Assembly (NCBI RefSeq): GCF_024178315.1
Contig: NZ_JAMZIK010000057.1
Span: forward strand, 1 to 64,000
Direction: 5' to 3'
From: Siccirubricoccus soli
Lineage (GTDB): Bacteria > Pseudomonadota > Alphaproteobacteria > Acetobacterales > Acetobacteraceae
Length of the DNA stretch: 64,000 nt
In this document: piece by piece, positions 11,478-19,485 of the stretch
Layout of the letters: each line of letters opens with the position of its first letter
Numbering within the stretch: the stretch's first letter is position 1
Translations under genes and position numbers: made by a program
Notes under the pieces: model-generated
What the model saw: the letters and a program-made list of their open reading frames with translations, nothing else
Database searches by the model: none
What the model was told of the DNA's origin: nothing

Positions 11478-12731
11478 ATGCCCCTGCGGAACCTGACGGG
11501 CGCCACCGCGGCGCCGATCCCCGCGCTCGTGCCGCTCGGCCTGGAGGAAATCCGGGCCGCGGCGGCGCGCATCCAGGGCAGCGTCATCCGCACGCCTACT
11601 CTCTACTCGGATGCGGTGAGCCGCGCGACCGGCGCCAAGGTCTGGCTGAAGCTCGACAATCTCCAGGCCACCGGCGCCTTCAAGGAGCGCGGCGCCGCCA
11701 ACCGCATCGCCCTGCTCTCGGCGCGGGAGCGGGCGGCGGGCGTCATTGCCATGTCCGCCGGCAACCATGCCCAGGCGGTGGCGCGGCATGCCGCGCTGGC
11801 CGGGATCCGCGCCACCATCGTCATGCCGAGATTCACCCCGGCGACCAAGGTGGTGCGCACCGAGGGCTGGGGCGCCCATGTGGTGCTGCATGGCGAGAGC
11901 CTGGCCGAAGCCGCCGCCCATGCGCATGACCTGGCGCTGCGCGAGGGGCTGACCTTCATCCATCCCTATGACGATCCCGGCGTCATCGCCGGCCAGGGCA
12001 CGCTGGCGCTGGAGATGCTGGAGGATGCGCCGGAGATCTCCGTGCTGGCCGTGCCGGTGGGCGGCGGCGGGCTGCTGACCGGCTGCGCCGCCGCGGCGCT
12101 GGAGCTGCACCCGGGCATGACGGTGTTCGGGGTGGAGGTGGAGGCCTATGGCGCCATGGCGCAGCGCCTGGGCGGCCAGCCGGTGGCGGTCGGCGGGCCG
12201 ACCGTCGCCGAGGGCATCGCCGTGCGCGATGTGGGCGAGCTGCCCTTCGCCTGGCTGAAGCGCCAGGGGGTCGAGGTGCTGGTGGTGCCGGAGCGCGCGG
12301 TGGAGGAAGCCATCGCCCTGCTGGCCGAGGGTGCCAAGGTGGTGGCGGAAGGCGCCGGCGCTGCCGCCCTGGCCGCGGTGCTGACTTATCCGGAACGCTT
12401 CGCCGGCCGCGCCGTCGGCCTGCCGGTGACCGGCGGCAATATCGATGCCCGCGCGCTCTCCAACGTACTGCTGCGGCAATTGCTGCGGGATGGCCGCATC
12501 CTGCGGCTGCATTTCGACATTCCGGACCGCCCCGGCATGCTGGCGGATATCTCCGCCCGCATCTCGGCGCTGGGTGGCAATGTCATCGAGGTCCAGCACC
12601 AGCAGCTCTTCGGCGCGCCGACGGTGCAGAGCACCGAGCTGCACCTGATGGTGGAAGTGCGCGACGCCGCCCAAGGCCAAGCCATCATCGCGGCCCTGGA
12701 GGCGGGGAATTACGTGGTGCGGCGCGGCTGA
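11478..12731 (+). CDS. Threonine ammonia-lyase (threonine dehydratase)
   Basis: This PLP enzyme deaminates threonine (and serine) to 2-oxobutanoate and feeds isoleucine synthesis or catabolism. The PLP-binding Lys69 sits in TGAFKERGA. The phosphate-binding loop is VPVGGGGLLTG, and AMSAGNHAQAVA is the conserved active-site segment. A C-terminal ACT domain (about 340-417, FDIPDRPGMLADISARISALGGNVIEVQH) indicates amino-acid regulation. The single ACT domain and 417-residue length fit the catabolic/short IlvA class. It starts 7 bp after greA, so co-transcription is likely. Confidence 0.93.
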   Translation: MPLRNLTGATAAPIPALVPLGLEEIRAAAARIQGSVIRTPTLYSDAVSRATGAKVWLKLDNLQATGAFKERGAANRIALLSARERAAGVIAMSAGNHAQAVARHAALAGIRATIVMPRFTPATKVVRTEGWGAHVVLHGESLAEAAAHAHDLALREGLTFIHPYDDPGVIAGQGTLALEMLEDAPEISVLAVPVGGGGLLTGCAAAALELHPGMTVFGVEVEAYGAMAQRLGGQPVAVGGPTVAEGIAVRDVGELPFAWLKRQGVEVLVVPERAVEEAIALLAEGAKVVAEGAGAAALAAVLTYPERFAGRAVGLPVTGGNIDARALSNVLLRQLLRDGRILRLHFDIPDRPGMLADISARISALGGNVIEVQHQQLFGAPTVQSTELHLMVEVRDAAQGQAIIAALEAGNYVVRRG

Positions 12732-12815
12732 CCAGGCCGCGGCTCACCGGCCCGGAGGCGGGCCTCCTGGCCGGGATAGCTGGGCGGGTAGCCCCCTCGG
12801 CCGGCCCGCCGGGCC

Positions 12816-13289
12816 TCAGCGCGTCGGGTCGCTGCCGCCATGCCGGTCCATGTTCGGGTCGTCCGGGAAGCCCGGGCCGGCCGTGCGCTGGCCGGTGCCC
12901 CAGCCGGGCAGGCTGCCGGGCCCGGTGGTGCCGCCGCCATGGATCGTGCCGGTACCGGCCTGATCCTCCATGGCGGAGCTCTGGGCGCCGCCCGCATTCT
13001 CCCCCGGCTCGTCGTCGCTTGGCACCCCGTCCTGGACATCCTGCGGCCGCAGCCCGCCCACGGCCATGGCCCGGGCCTGCTGCGCCGGCATGGTCAACCG
13101 CACCTGCCCCGCCTCCACCCGGTCGATCGCGCTGAGCGGGATATGGTGGTGATGCGCCCCGCTGCCATCCGGGTCGTCCCGGCGGGTGAGGCGGATATGG
13201 CCGAGTTCCATCCGGTCCACCGTGCCGACATGGCCGCCATCCGAGCCGACCACCTCCATATGTTCGCGGATCTGTTCCGATTCGGCCAT
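12816..13289 (-). CDS. DUF2171 domain protein
   Basis: This 157-residue hydrophilic protein has a DUF2171 N-terminus (about residues 5-70): IREHMEVVGSDGGHVGTVDRMELGHIRLTRRDD, then a His-rich HHHHIPLSAIDRVEAGQVRL stretch. This PRC-barrel-like fold is common in stress-induced alphaproteobacterial proteins of unknown function. The rest is Gly-, Pro- and Asp-rich and probably disordered. A candidate EcfG-type promoter lies 50-75 bp upstream. It converges on the threonine ammonia-lyase gene. Confidence 0.8.
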   Translation of the reverse strand: MAESEQIREHMEVVGSDGGHVGTVDRMELGHIRLTRRDDPDGSGAHHHHIPLSAIDRVEAGQVRLTMPAQQARAMAVGGLRPQDVQDGVPSDDEPGENAGGAQSSAMEDQAGTGTIHGGGTTGPGSLPGWGTGQRTAGPGFPDDPNMDRHGGSDPTR

Positions 13290-13334
13290 GCGCCTGCTCC
13301 CTGCCCTGGCCGCGCGTGGCGACCCGGAGCTGAG

Positions 13335-13359
13335 AACGGGGGGCGCCGGGCTTCGTTCA
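13335..13359 (-). promoter_or_regulatory. Candidate EcfG (general stress sigma factor) promoter for the DUF2171 gene
   Basis: On the minus strand, TGAAC and CGTT are separated by 16 bp. The known alphaproteobacterial EcfG consensus is GGAAC-N16/17-CGTT, so there is one mismatch. It ends about 45 bp upstream of the DUF2171 start codon. A short degenerate motif like this can occur by chance. Confidence 0.35.
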
Positions 13360-13426
13360 CGCGCCCCGCGCCTGGGCTTCGTCCAGGGAAGCGGTGCGGG
13401 GCAGGCGGCGCCGCCGCGGCCTGGGC

Positions 13427-13900
13427 CTAGACCGGCACCCCCGCCGCGTCCTTCGCCGTGCGGATGGTCTGCAGGGTCTGCACCCGCGCCACCTCCGGCG
13501 CCGCGGTCAGGCGGGAGGTCAGCGCATTCTCATGCGCCGTGTCCCGCGCCACCAGCCGCAGCAGGAAATCCCCGCCGCCGCGGATCATGTGGCACTCCCG
13601 CACCTCCGGCCATTCCCTCACCATTCCCTCGAAGGCGGAAAGCACCGCCTCCTTCTGGCTCTCCAGCCCGACCAGGGCGAAGAAGGTGATCTCATAGCCC
13701 AGCGCCACCGGGTCCAGCTCCGCATGGTAGCCGCGGATGATCCCTTCCTCCTCCAGCCGCCGCACCCGGCGGAGGCAGGGCGGGGCGGAGAGGCCGACTC
13801 GGCGGGCCAGCTCCACATTCGTCATCCGGCCATCCTGCTGGAGCTCGGCCAGGATCTGGCGGTCCACCTCATCGAGGGAAAAGTCCGGGTCCGTCTGCAT
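13427..13900 (-). CDS. Lrp/AsnC family transcriptional regulator
   Basis: This is a leucine-responsive-type regulator of 157 residues. The N-terminal winged helix-turn-helix is LDEVDRQILAELQQDGRMTNVELARRVGLSAPPCLRRVRRLEEEGIIRGYHAELDP. The C-terminal RAM domain (from about residue 70) binds amino acids and drives oligomerisation. It is divergent from trxB across 138 bp, in which GCAAT-ATC-ATTGC may be its binding site. Confidence 0.93.
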   Translation of the reverse strand: MQTDPDFSLDEVDRQILAELQQDGRMTNVELARRVGLSAPPCLRRVRRLEEEGIIRGYHAELDPVALGYEITFFALVGLESQKEAVLSAFEGMVREWPEVRECHMIRGGGDFLLRLVARDTAHENALTSRLTAAPEVARVQTLQTIRTAKDAAGVPV

Positions 13901-13936
13901 GCTCTCGGGTTTCGTTGCCGGCGCTGGGCTTGGCGC

Positions 13937-13949
13937 GCAATATCATTGC
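13937..13949. promoter_or_regulatory. Short palindrome upstream of the Lrp gene
   Basis: GCAAT-ATC-ATTGC is a perfect 5-bp-arm inverted repeat in the lrp/trxB divergent region, 37 bp from the lrp start. It is the most AT-rich spot there, and Lrp-type regulators usually bind such sites. Assignment as an Lrp operator is inference. Confidence 0.35.
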
Positions 13950-14038
13950 TCGACCCCGAAGCTGCAAGCCGGGTGCTTGTGGCGGAGCCATCCCCGACGA
14001 ATATGCATGGCTGAACCGATTTGCCGGGAACCCTTCGC

Positions 14039-15016
14039 GTGCCAGAGACCCACCGCACCCGCCTGCTCATCCTCGGCGCCGGCCCGGCCGGCTACACGGC
14101 GGCGATCTATGCTGCCCGCGCAGGGCTCAAACCGCTGGTGGTGGCGGGCCTGCAGCCGGGCGGCCAGCTCACCATCACCACCGATGTCGAGAATTATCCG
14201 GGCTTCGCCGAGCCGATCCAGGGCCCCTGGCTGATGGAGCAGTTCCGCGCCCAGGCCGCGCATGTCGGCGCCGGCATCATCCAGGACGTCATCACCGGGA
14301 TCGACCTCTCGGCCCGACCGATCCGGGCGACGGGCGATTCGGGCGACACCTACCTGGCCGAGTCGCTCGTCATCGCCACCGGCGCGCAGGCGCGCTGGCT
14401 CGGCGTGCCGGGGGAGGCGGCGCTGTCGGGCTTCGGCGTCTCCGCCTGCGCCACCTGCGACGGCTTCTTCTTCCGCGGCAAGTCGGTGGCGGTCATCGGC
14501 GGCGGCAACAGCGCGGTGGAGGAGGCGCTCTACCTGTCCAACCTCGCCGCCAATGTTACGGTCATCCATCGCCGGGACGCCTTCCGGGCGGAGCGCATCC
14601 TGCAGGAGCGCCTCTTCGCCAGGCCGAATGTCCGCGTCCTGTGGAACCGGGTGGTGGAGGAGATGTTGGCGACCGAGGGCAAATTCCGCGCCCTCCGCGC
14701 CCTCCGCACCCGGGATGTGCGGAGCGGCGCCATCGAGGACCTGCCCTTCGACGGCGCCTTCGTCGCCATCGGCCATGACCCGGCGACCGCGCTCTTCCGC
14801 GGCCAGATCGGCATGGATGCGGATGGCTATATCCTGACCGAGCCGGGCAGCACCCGCACGAGCATCCCCGGCGTCTTCGCCGCGGGCGATGTGCAGGACC
14901 GCATCTACCGCCAGGCCGTCACCGCCGCCGGCACCGGCTGCATGGCGGCGCTGGAAGCGGAGAAGTGGCTCGCCCACCTGCCGGCCGAAGCGCCGGCCGT
15001 CGAAGCCTGGACCTGA
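14039..15016 (+). CDS. trxB: Thioredoxin-disulfide reductase
   Basis: This FAD enzyme uses NADPH to reduce thioredoxin. From the GTG at 14039 the product has 325 residues: the FAD motif GAGPAG at 13-18, the redox-active CATC at 137-140, the NADPH motif GGGNSA near 160, and the C-terminal FAD-binding GVFAAGDVQDRIYRQAVTAAGTGCMAALEAEKWL. GTG was chosen over an in-frame TTG at 14021 because GGGAA lies a suitable distance upstream and the protein then begins at the usual place. LysR follows 7 bp later. Confidence 0.94.
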   Translation: MPETHRTRLLILGAGPAGYTAAIYAARAGLKPLVVAGLQPGGQLTITTDVENYPGFAEPIQGPWLMEQFRAQAAHVGAGIIQDVITGIDLSARPIRATGDSGDTYLAESLVIATGAQARWLGVPGEAALSGFGVSACATCDGFFFRGKSVAVIGGGNSAVEEALYLSNLAANVTVIHRRDAFRAERILQERLFARPNVRVLWNRVVEEMLATEGKFRALRALRTRDVRSGAIEDLPFDGAFVAIGHDPATALFRGQIGMDADGYILTEPGSTRTSIPGVFAAGDVQDRIYRQAVTAAGTGCMAALEAEKWLAHLPAEAPAVEAWT

Positions 15017-15023
15017 GGCGCCC

Positions 15024-15914
15024 ATGCCGCTCGACTGGGACAAGCTGCGCGTCTTCCACGCGGTCGCGGAAGCCGGCTCCTTCACCCATGCGGGGGAGAC
15101 GCTGAACCTCAGCCAATCCGCCGTCTCCCGGCAGATCCAGGCGCTGGAGGAGGCGCTGCAGGTGCCGCTCTTCCACCGCCATGCGCGGGGGCTGATCCTG
15201 ACCGAGCCGGGGGAGACGCTGAACCGCACGGTGCGGGAGGTCTTCGCCAAGCTGGCGATGACCGAAGCCCTGCTGACCGAGAGCCGGGAACGGCCGGCGG
15301 GCCGGCTGAAGGTGACCTGCACCACCGGCTTCGGCAGCACCTGGCTGGCGCCGCGGCTCTCGCGCTTTCTCACCCTCTACCCGGATGTCAGCGTGACGCT
15401 GCTGCTGGATGACAGCGACCTGGATCTGGCGATGCGGGAGGCGGACGTGGCCATCCGCATGCACCCGCCGCGGCAGCCGGATCTGATTCAGCGGCACCTG
15501 ACCAGCTTCGGCTGGCGGGTCTGCGGCGCGCCGAGCTACCTGAAGGCCGTGGGCATTCCGCAGCGGGCAGAGGATCTGGACGCCCACCGGCTGATCGTCT
15601 GGGGCGACCACCGGCCGCCGATCGACGAGGTGAATTGGCTGAGCGAGGCCGGCCGCCGCCCTGGCGCGCCGCGCCGCGCCGCGGTGGAGGTGAACAGCCT
15701 GACGGGCATGTTGCGGGCGGTGCAGAGCGGCCTCGGCCTGGCGGCCCTGCCCGACTACATGGGCGCCGAGCTGGACGACCTGCTGCAGGTGCTGCCGGAC
15801 CTCAAGACCCCGCGGCTGGATGCCTATTTCGTCTATCCGGAGGAGATGCGGCATTCCAAGCGGGTGTCCGTCTTCCGCGACTTTCTGGTCGCGGAACTGA
15901 CCGCCTCTGGGTGA
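15024..15914 (+). CDS. LysR family transcriptional regulator
   Basis: This 296-residue LysR-type regulator has the N-terminal helix-turn-helix LRVFHAVAEAGSFTHAGETLNLSQSAVSRQIQALEEALQVPLFHRHARGLILTEPGE. The ligand-binding domain follows from about residue 90 (RPAGRLKVTCTTGFGSTWLAPRLSRFLTLYPDVSVTLLLDD). It begins 7 bp after trxB and is probably co-transcribed with it. The effector and targets are not evident. Confidence 0.93.
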   Translation: MPLDWDKLRVFHAVAEAGSFTHAGETLNLSQSAVSRQIQALEEALQVPLFHRHARGLILTEPGETLNRTVREVFAKLAMTEALLTESRERPAGRLKVTCTTGFGSTWLAPRLSRFLTLYPDVSVTLLLDDSDLDLAMREADVAIRMHPPRQPDLIQRHLTSFGWRVCGAPSYLKAVGIPQRAEDLDAHRLIVWGDHRPPIDEVNWLSEAGRRPGAPRRAAVEVNSLTGMLRAVQSGLGLAALPDYMGAELDDLLQVLPDLKTPRLDAYFVYPEEMRHSKRVSVFRDFLVAELTASG

Positions 15915-15984
15915 TATGCACACGCCGCATAGGTGATGGCAGCTTTCACCAAAGCTGCATGGCGAAACGAGGCGTAGGGTAGCT

Positions 15985-16110
15985 TCATTCCGATGGATGA
16001 CATCGGAACAGGGTTTCGGGGTCTTTCCCGAACTCCTTCGTCTCCCAGACGTGAAGCCTCCCTGTTGACTTGGCCCGCCGCCCCAAGGGGTTGGCGGGCT
16101 TTCTTTTTGG
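15985..16110 (+). ncRNA. Candidate small RNA with intrinsic terminator, suhB/MmgR-like
   Basis: Three structures follow one another. Stem 15988-15995/16001-16008 is TTCCGATG with CATCGGAA. Stem 16015-16020/16027-16032 is TTCGGG with CCCGAA. Then comes a strong terminator, with GCCCGCC (16073-16079) pairing GGCGGGC (16093-16099), an inner CCCC/GGGG and TTTCTTTTT. Between them lie unpaired C-rich motifs, CTCCCAG and CCTCCCTG, typical of alphaproteobacterial sRNAs that mask ribosome sites. From memory the 3' half resembles the suhB/MmgR (alpha-r8) family. A TAGGGT -10 box (15975-15980) would start the transcript at about 15987. No protein frame fits. Confidence 0.5.
16073..16108 (+). terminator. 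Rho-independent terminator of the sRNA candidate
   Basis: A GC-rich stem (GCCCGCC/GGCGGGC with an inner CCCC-aa-GGGG) is followed at once by TTTCTTTTT. This is the clearest intrinsic terminator in the window. It ends transcription from the left, whether from the sRNA or read-through from LysR. Confidence 0.85.
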
Positions 16111-16277
16111 CGGCCCATCGGCAGAGTTAGCGTTGCGGCGGCAGGGACCGCGCCGCCATTCCACGCGCTCCCGAGCCCGCCACGGCCGCGCATGGGCGAC
16201 CGGTGCCACGGCGAGGCCCGCATCGGATGGCGCCGCCGCACCTGCCAGGGTCATGGGACGACCTCCCAGCGGCGCCG

Positions 16278-17246
16278 CTATTCCACCCGGATGCCGCCGG
16301 CGCGGGCGATGGCGCCGTATTCCGCCTTTTCCGCACGGATGAAGGCCAGCATCTCCTCCGGCGTCGAGACGCGGGGCGAGGCGCCCAGGTCGCGGATCCG
16401 GGTCGCGATCGGCGCCTCCTGCACCGCTTGGTTGATCGCCGCGTTCAGCCGCGCGATCGCCTCGGGCGGCGTGGCTTTCGGTGCCATGAAGGCGTACCAG
16501 GCCACCCATTCGCGCGTATCGAGCCCGGTCTCCATCGCCGTCGGCACCTCCGGCAGCCGGTCCGACCGGGTGCGGGAGGTGATGGCAAGCGGCCGCAGCC
16601 GCCCGGAGACCAGATGGCCATGGCTGGCGCCCAGGCTGTCCACCGTCACCGGCACCTCGCCGGCAATCACCGCCATCAGCGATTGCGGCGTGCTGCGATA
16701 GGGCACCGCCGGCAGGTCCAGCCGGTGGCGCCGCTTGAAATCCTCCGCCACCAGATGCGGGATGCTGCCGGAGGCGGGCAGTCCGTAGCGCCAGGCCCCC
16801 GGCTCCTCCTGCACCCGCGCCACCATCTCCGGCAGGGTGCGGAAGGGGGCGGCGGGATTGGCCGACCAGACCAGCGGCGAGGTTACGGCAACCGCGATGG
16901 AGGCCAGATCCTCCACCGGGTCCAGCGGCATGTTCGGATAGATGCTGGTGCCGATGGAGATGGCGCCGACATGGGCGAACATGAATGTGTAGCCATCGGG
17001 CGGGCTGCGCTGCAGCTCCTGCATGCCGATGGTGCCATTGGCGCCGGGCTTGTTGTCCACCACCACCGGCTGGCCGAGCAGCTCCGAAAGCCGCGGGGCC
17101 AGGATCCGGGCATAGACCTCATAGCCGCCGGCGGCGCTGGGCACGATGCAGCGCAGGGACCGGTTGGGCCAGGGGCGGGGCTGGGCATGGGCTGCCGTCG
17201 GCAATGCGGCGAGCAGCCCGAGCGCCGTGCGGCGCATCAGGGGCAT
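16278..17246 (-). CDS. TctC/Bug family periplasmic substrate-binding protein
   Basis: This is a periplasmic receptor of the tripartite tricarboxylate transporter type. The ATG at 17246 follows a GGAG site and gives 322 residues with a clear signal peptide (MPLMRRTALGLLAALPTAAHAQ). The mature protein shows family landmarks: PNRSLRCIVPSAAGG, LGQPVVVDNKPGANGTIGMQELQRSPPDGYTF and a C-terminal PEAIARLNAAINQAV. No TctA/TctB membrane genes lie nearby, which is usual for the many orphan Bug proteins. It lies downstream of the tartrate-dehydrogenase-like gene, so its ligand may be a hydroxy-diacid. Confidence 0.9.
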   Translation of the reverse strand: MPLMRRTALGLLAALPTAAHAQPRPWPNRSLRCIVPSAAGGYEVYARILAPRLSELLGQPVVVDNKPGANGTIGMQELQRSPPDGYTFMFAHVGAISIGTSIYPNMPLDPVEDLASIAVAVTSPLVWSANPAAPFRTLPEMVARVQEEPGAWRYGLPASGSIPHLVAEDFKRRHRLDLPAVPYRSTPQSLMAVIAGEVPVTVDSLGASHGHLVSGRLRPLAITSRTRSDRLPEVPTAMETGLDTREWVAWYAFMAPKATPPEAIARLNAAINQAVQEAPIATRIRDLGASPRVSTPEEMLAFIRAEKAEYGAIARAGGIRVE

Positions 17247-17408
17247 GGACGTCTTCTCCCGTTTGCCCAATCGAAGCAGGAATGCTCGCGGTTGGGAACG
17301 GGGCTTGCGACGGCCGGCCTGGCACACGCGGCCGGCTGGCGCCGACGGGCAAGAGCCGCGGCGGCGCCAAACCCTGCGCCCCGGTGCCGGGTTCAGCGCC
17401 CGCCGCGC

Positions 17409-18485
17409 TCAGTCATTCGCCTGGCGCAGCGCCGCGCAGACCGCCCCCGTCACCTGCCGCGTCGTCGCCCTGCCGCCCAGATCCGGCGTGTGCAGGGCGG
17501 GGTCGGCCGTCACCCGCTCCACCGCCTTCATCAGCCGCGCGGCGGCCGGCGCCTCGCCCAGATGCTCCAGCATCATCACCGCGGTCCAGAAGGTGGCGAT
17601 GGGGTTGGCAATGCCCTTCCCGGCGATGTCGAAGGCCGAGCCGTGGATCGGCTCGAACATCGAGGGGGCGTCGCGCTCCGGGTTGATATTGGCGGTGGGG
17701 GCGATGCCGAGGGAGCCGGCGAGCGCCGCGGCGAGATCCGAAAGGATGTCGGCGTGCAGGTTGCTGGCGACGATGGTGTCCAGGCTCTGCGGCCGCAGCA
17801 CCATGCGCATGGTCATGGCGTCCACCAGCATCTTGTCCCAGGTAACATCGGGGAATTCCCCGGCGACCTCCACCGCCACCTCGTCCCACATCACCATGGC
17901 GTGGCGCTGGGCGTTGCTTTTCGTCACCACGGTCAGCAGCTTCCGCGGCCGCGACTGCGCCAGGCGGAAGGCATAGCGCATGATGCGCTCGACGCCGGCG
18001 CGGGTCATGATGGAGACGTCGGTCGCCACCTCGATCGACAGGCCCCGATGGGCGCGGCCGCCGACGCCGGAATACTCCCCTTCCGAGTTCTCCCGCACGA
18101 TCACCCAGTCCAGCTCCGGGCCGGAGACGTTGCGCAAAGGGCTGGTGATGCCGGACAGGATACGCGTCGGGCGCACATTCGCGTACTGGTCGAGCGGCTG
18201 GCAGATGGCGAGCCGCAACCCCCAGAGGCTCAGATGGTCCGGGATGTCCGGCGCACCGACCGAGCCGAACAGGATGGCGTCATAGGCGCGGAGCTGCGCC
18301 ACGCCGTCCGCCGGCATGAAGACGCCATGCTTGCGGTAGTAGTCGGAACCCCAGTCGAAATCGGTGAATTCCAGGGTGAAGCCGCCATCGCGCTCGGCGC
18401 AGACCTTGAGGGCCTCGACCCCCGCCGCGACCACTTCCGGCCCGATGCCGTCGCCGCCCATGGCGGCGATCCGATAGCTGCGCAT
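17409..18485 (-). CDS. Tartrate dehydrogenase-like (isocitrate/isopropylmalate dehydrogenase family)
   Basis: This is an NAD-dependent oxidative decarboxylase of the beta-hydroxyacid family, 358 residues. Features are GGDGIGPEVVAAGVEAL at the start, the substrate-binding RENSEGEYSGVGGRAHRG, a TKSNAQRHAMVMWDEV segment and EPIHGSAFDIAGKGIANPIATFWTAVMMLEHLG. SLWGLRLAICQPLDQYANVRP is characteristic of the TtuC/YeaU branch that acts on D-malate or tartrate rather than 3-isopropylmalate. A GGAG site precedes the ATG. It is divergent from a GntR regulator across 141 bp holding paired operator-like sites. Confidence 0.88.
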   Translation of the reverse strand: MRSYRIAAMGGDGIGPEVVAAGVEALKVCAERDGGFTLEFTDFDWGSDYYRKHGVFMPADGVAQLRAYDAILFGSVGAPDIPDHLSLWGLRLAICQPLDQYANVRPTRILSGITSPLRNVSGPELDWVIVRENSEGEYSGVGGRAHRGLSIEVATDVSIMTRAGVERIMRYAFRLAQSRPRKLLTVVTKSNAQRHAMVMWDEVAVEVAGEFPDVTWDKMLVDAMTMRMVLRPQSLDTIVASNLHADILSDLAAALAGSLGIAPTANINPERDAPSMFEPIHGSAFDIAGKGIANPIATFWTAVMMLEHLGEAPAAARLMKAVERVTADPALHTPDLGGRATTRQVTGAVCAALRQAND

Positions 18486-18522
18486 CGCGTTCTCCTATCC
18501 CCTGGCCGCTCTGGCGCACCAG

Positions 18523-18534
18523 CTTCCATGCAAG
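18523..18534. promoter_or_regulatory. Operator-like site, first copy (CTTCCATGCAAG)
   Basis: This 12-mer is the exact reverse complement of the 12-mer at 18589-18600. Each is nearly palindromic itself (CTTSCATGSAAG), as expected for a dimeric GntR protein. It lies 38 bp upstream of the tartrate-dehydrogenase-like gene. Confidence 0.55.
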
Positions 18535-18588
18535 TTGCCATCGCACTGAACCGAAGCCGCGCCACAGCGTCAAGGCTTGGAATTTCAT

Positions 18589-18600
18589 CTTGCATGGAAG
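18589..18600. promoter_or_regulatory. Operator-like site, second copy (CTTGCATGGAAG)
   Basis: This is the same 12-bp site in the opposite orientation, 66 bp from the first and just upstream of the GntR start at 18627. The ATG inside it (18594) could open the GntR frame, but an operator and start codon in one is unlikely, which favours the start at 18627. Confidence 0.55.
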
Positions 18601-18626
18601 ACGGCGCCCGCAGATTCTGCCCGGGC

Positions 18627-19322
18627 ATGATCGGCCCCCTCCCTGCCCCGACCGAGCGCAGCCCCACCCCCTCCCTGGTCGAGAGCGCCTATGCCGCGCT
18701 GAAGCACGCCATCCGCACCAATGTCTTCGCCCCCGGCTACCAGGGCTCGGAGCAGGAGATCGCGGCCCAGCTCGGCATGAGCCGCACCCCGGTGCACGAG
18801 GCCATCATCCGGCTGCAGGAGGAAGGGCTGGTCCGCGTCCTGCCCCGCCGCGGCGTGGTGGTCTGTGCCCTCTCGCCCGAGGATATGCGGGAGATCTACG
18901 AGGTCGTCATCGCGCTCGAGAGCGCCTCCGCCGGACTCATCGCCGCCCGGGAGGATCGGGAGGCCGCCGCGGCGACGCTGGAGGCAGCGAATGCCGAGAT
19001 GGCCTCGGCCCTGGCGCGGGAGGATCTGGTGGCCTGGGCCGAGGCGGATGAGCGCTTCCACCAGCGCCTGGTGGAAGGCAGCGGCAATCGGCGCCTGGCC
19101 CGGATATTCGAGACGGTCATGGACCAGTCGCACCGGGCGCGGCTGCTGACCCTGCGGCTGCGCCCGAAGCCGGTGCTCTCGGTGGAGGAGCACAAGGGCA
19201 TCGTGGCGGCGATCCGGACGGGAGAGGTGGCGGCGGCGGAGGGGTTGGCCAGGGCGCACCGGGCGCGGGCGCGGGACCAATTGCTGCCCCTGCTGCGGCA
19301 GCTTGGGATGCGGCACCTGTAG
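18627..19322 (+). CDS. GntR family transcriptional regulator (FCD domain)
   Basis: This is a FadR-subfamily regulator of about 231 residues. The winged helix is [64 protein letters not shown], and the all-helical FCD ligand domain starts near residue 85. Divergent transcription from the dehydrogenase and TctC genes and the twin CTTSCATGSAAG sites suggest local, ligand-responsive control and autoregulation. An alternative ATG at 18594 would add 11 residues. Confidence 0.92.
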   Translation: MIGPLPAPTERSPTPSLVESAYAALKHAIRTNVFAPGYQGSEQEIAAQLGMSRTPVHEAIIRLQEEGLVRVLPRRGVVVCALSPEDMREIYEVVIALESASAGLIAAREDREAAAATLEAANAEMASALAREDLVAWAEADERFHQRLVEGSGNRRLARIFETVMDQSHRARLLTLRLRPKPVLSVEEHKGIVAAIRTGEVAAAEGLARAHRARARDQLLPLLRQLGMRHL

Positions 19323-19324
19323 TC

Positions 19325-19393
19325 GAGAGGGGCGCCGCCCCTCTCGCGCTCTCCCCGCCAAAGGCCGAAGGGCCTTTGGAAACCGGGGGTCTG
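19325..19393. repeat. Dispersed two-hairpin repeat, family A, copy 2
   Basis: It begins 3 bp after the GntR stop with a 9-bp-arm stem (GAGAGGGGC/GCCCCTCTC). CCAAAGGCC-gaag-GGCCTTTGG and GGAAACC follow. The order relative to the upstream stop matches copies 3-6. The pyrB promoter must lie in or beyond it, since the gap is only 163 bp. Confidence 0.75.
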
Positions 19394-19485
19394 GGCTTCG
19401 CGGGGCCCAGCCGCGCATCTTCCGGGATGCAGCCCGCGGCCGCTGGCGCTACACCCTTCCGCCACCCGGCCGGACGATTCGCAGC

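Noticed and set aside
16203-18593. A long open frame running into the GntR gene
   Set aside because: This part is antisense to the TctC and tartrate-dehydrogenase-like genes. Only the part from 18627 has the winged-helix and FCD sequence.
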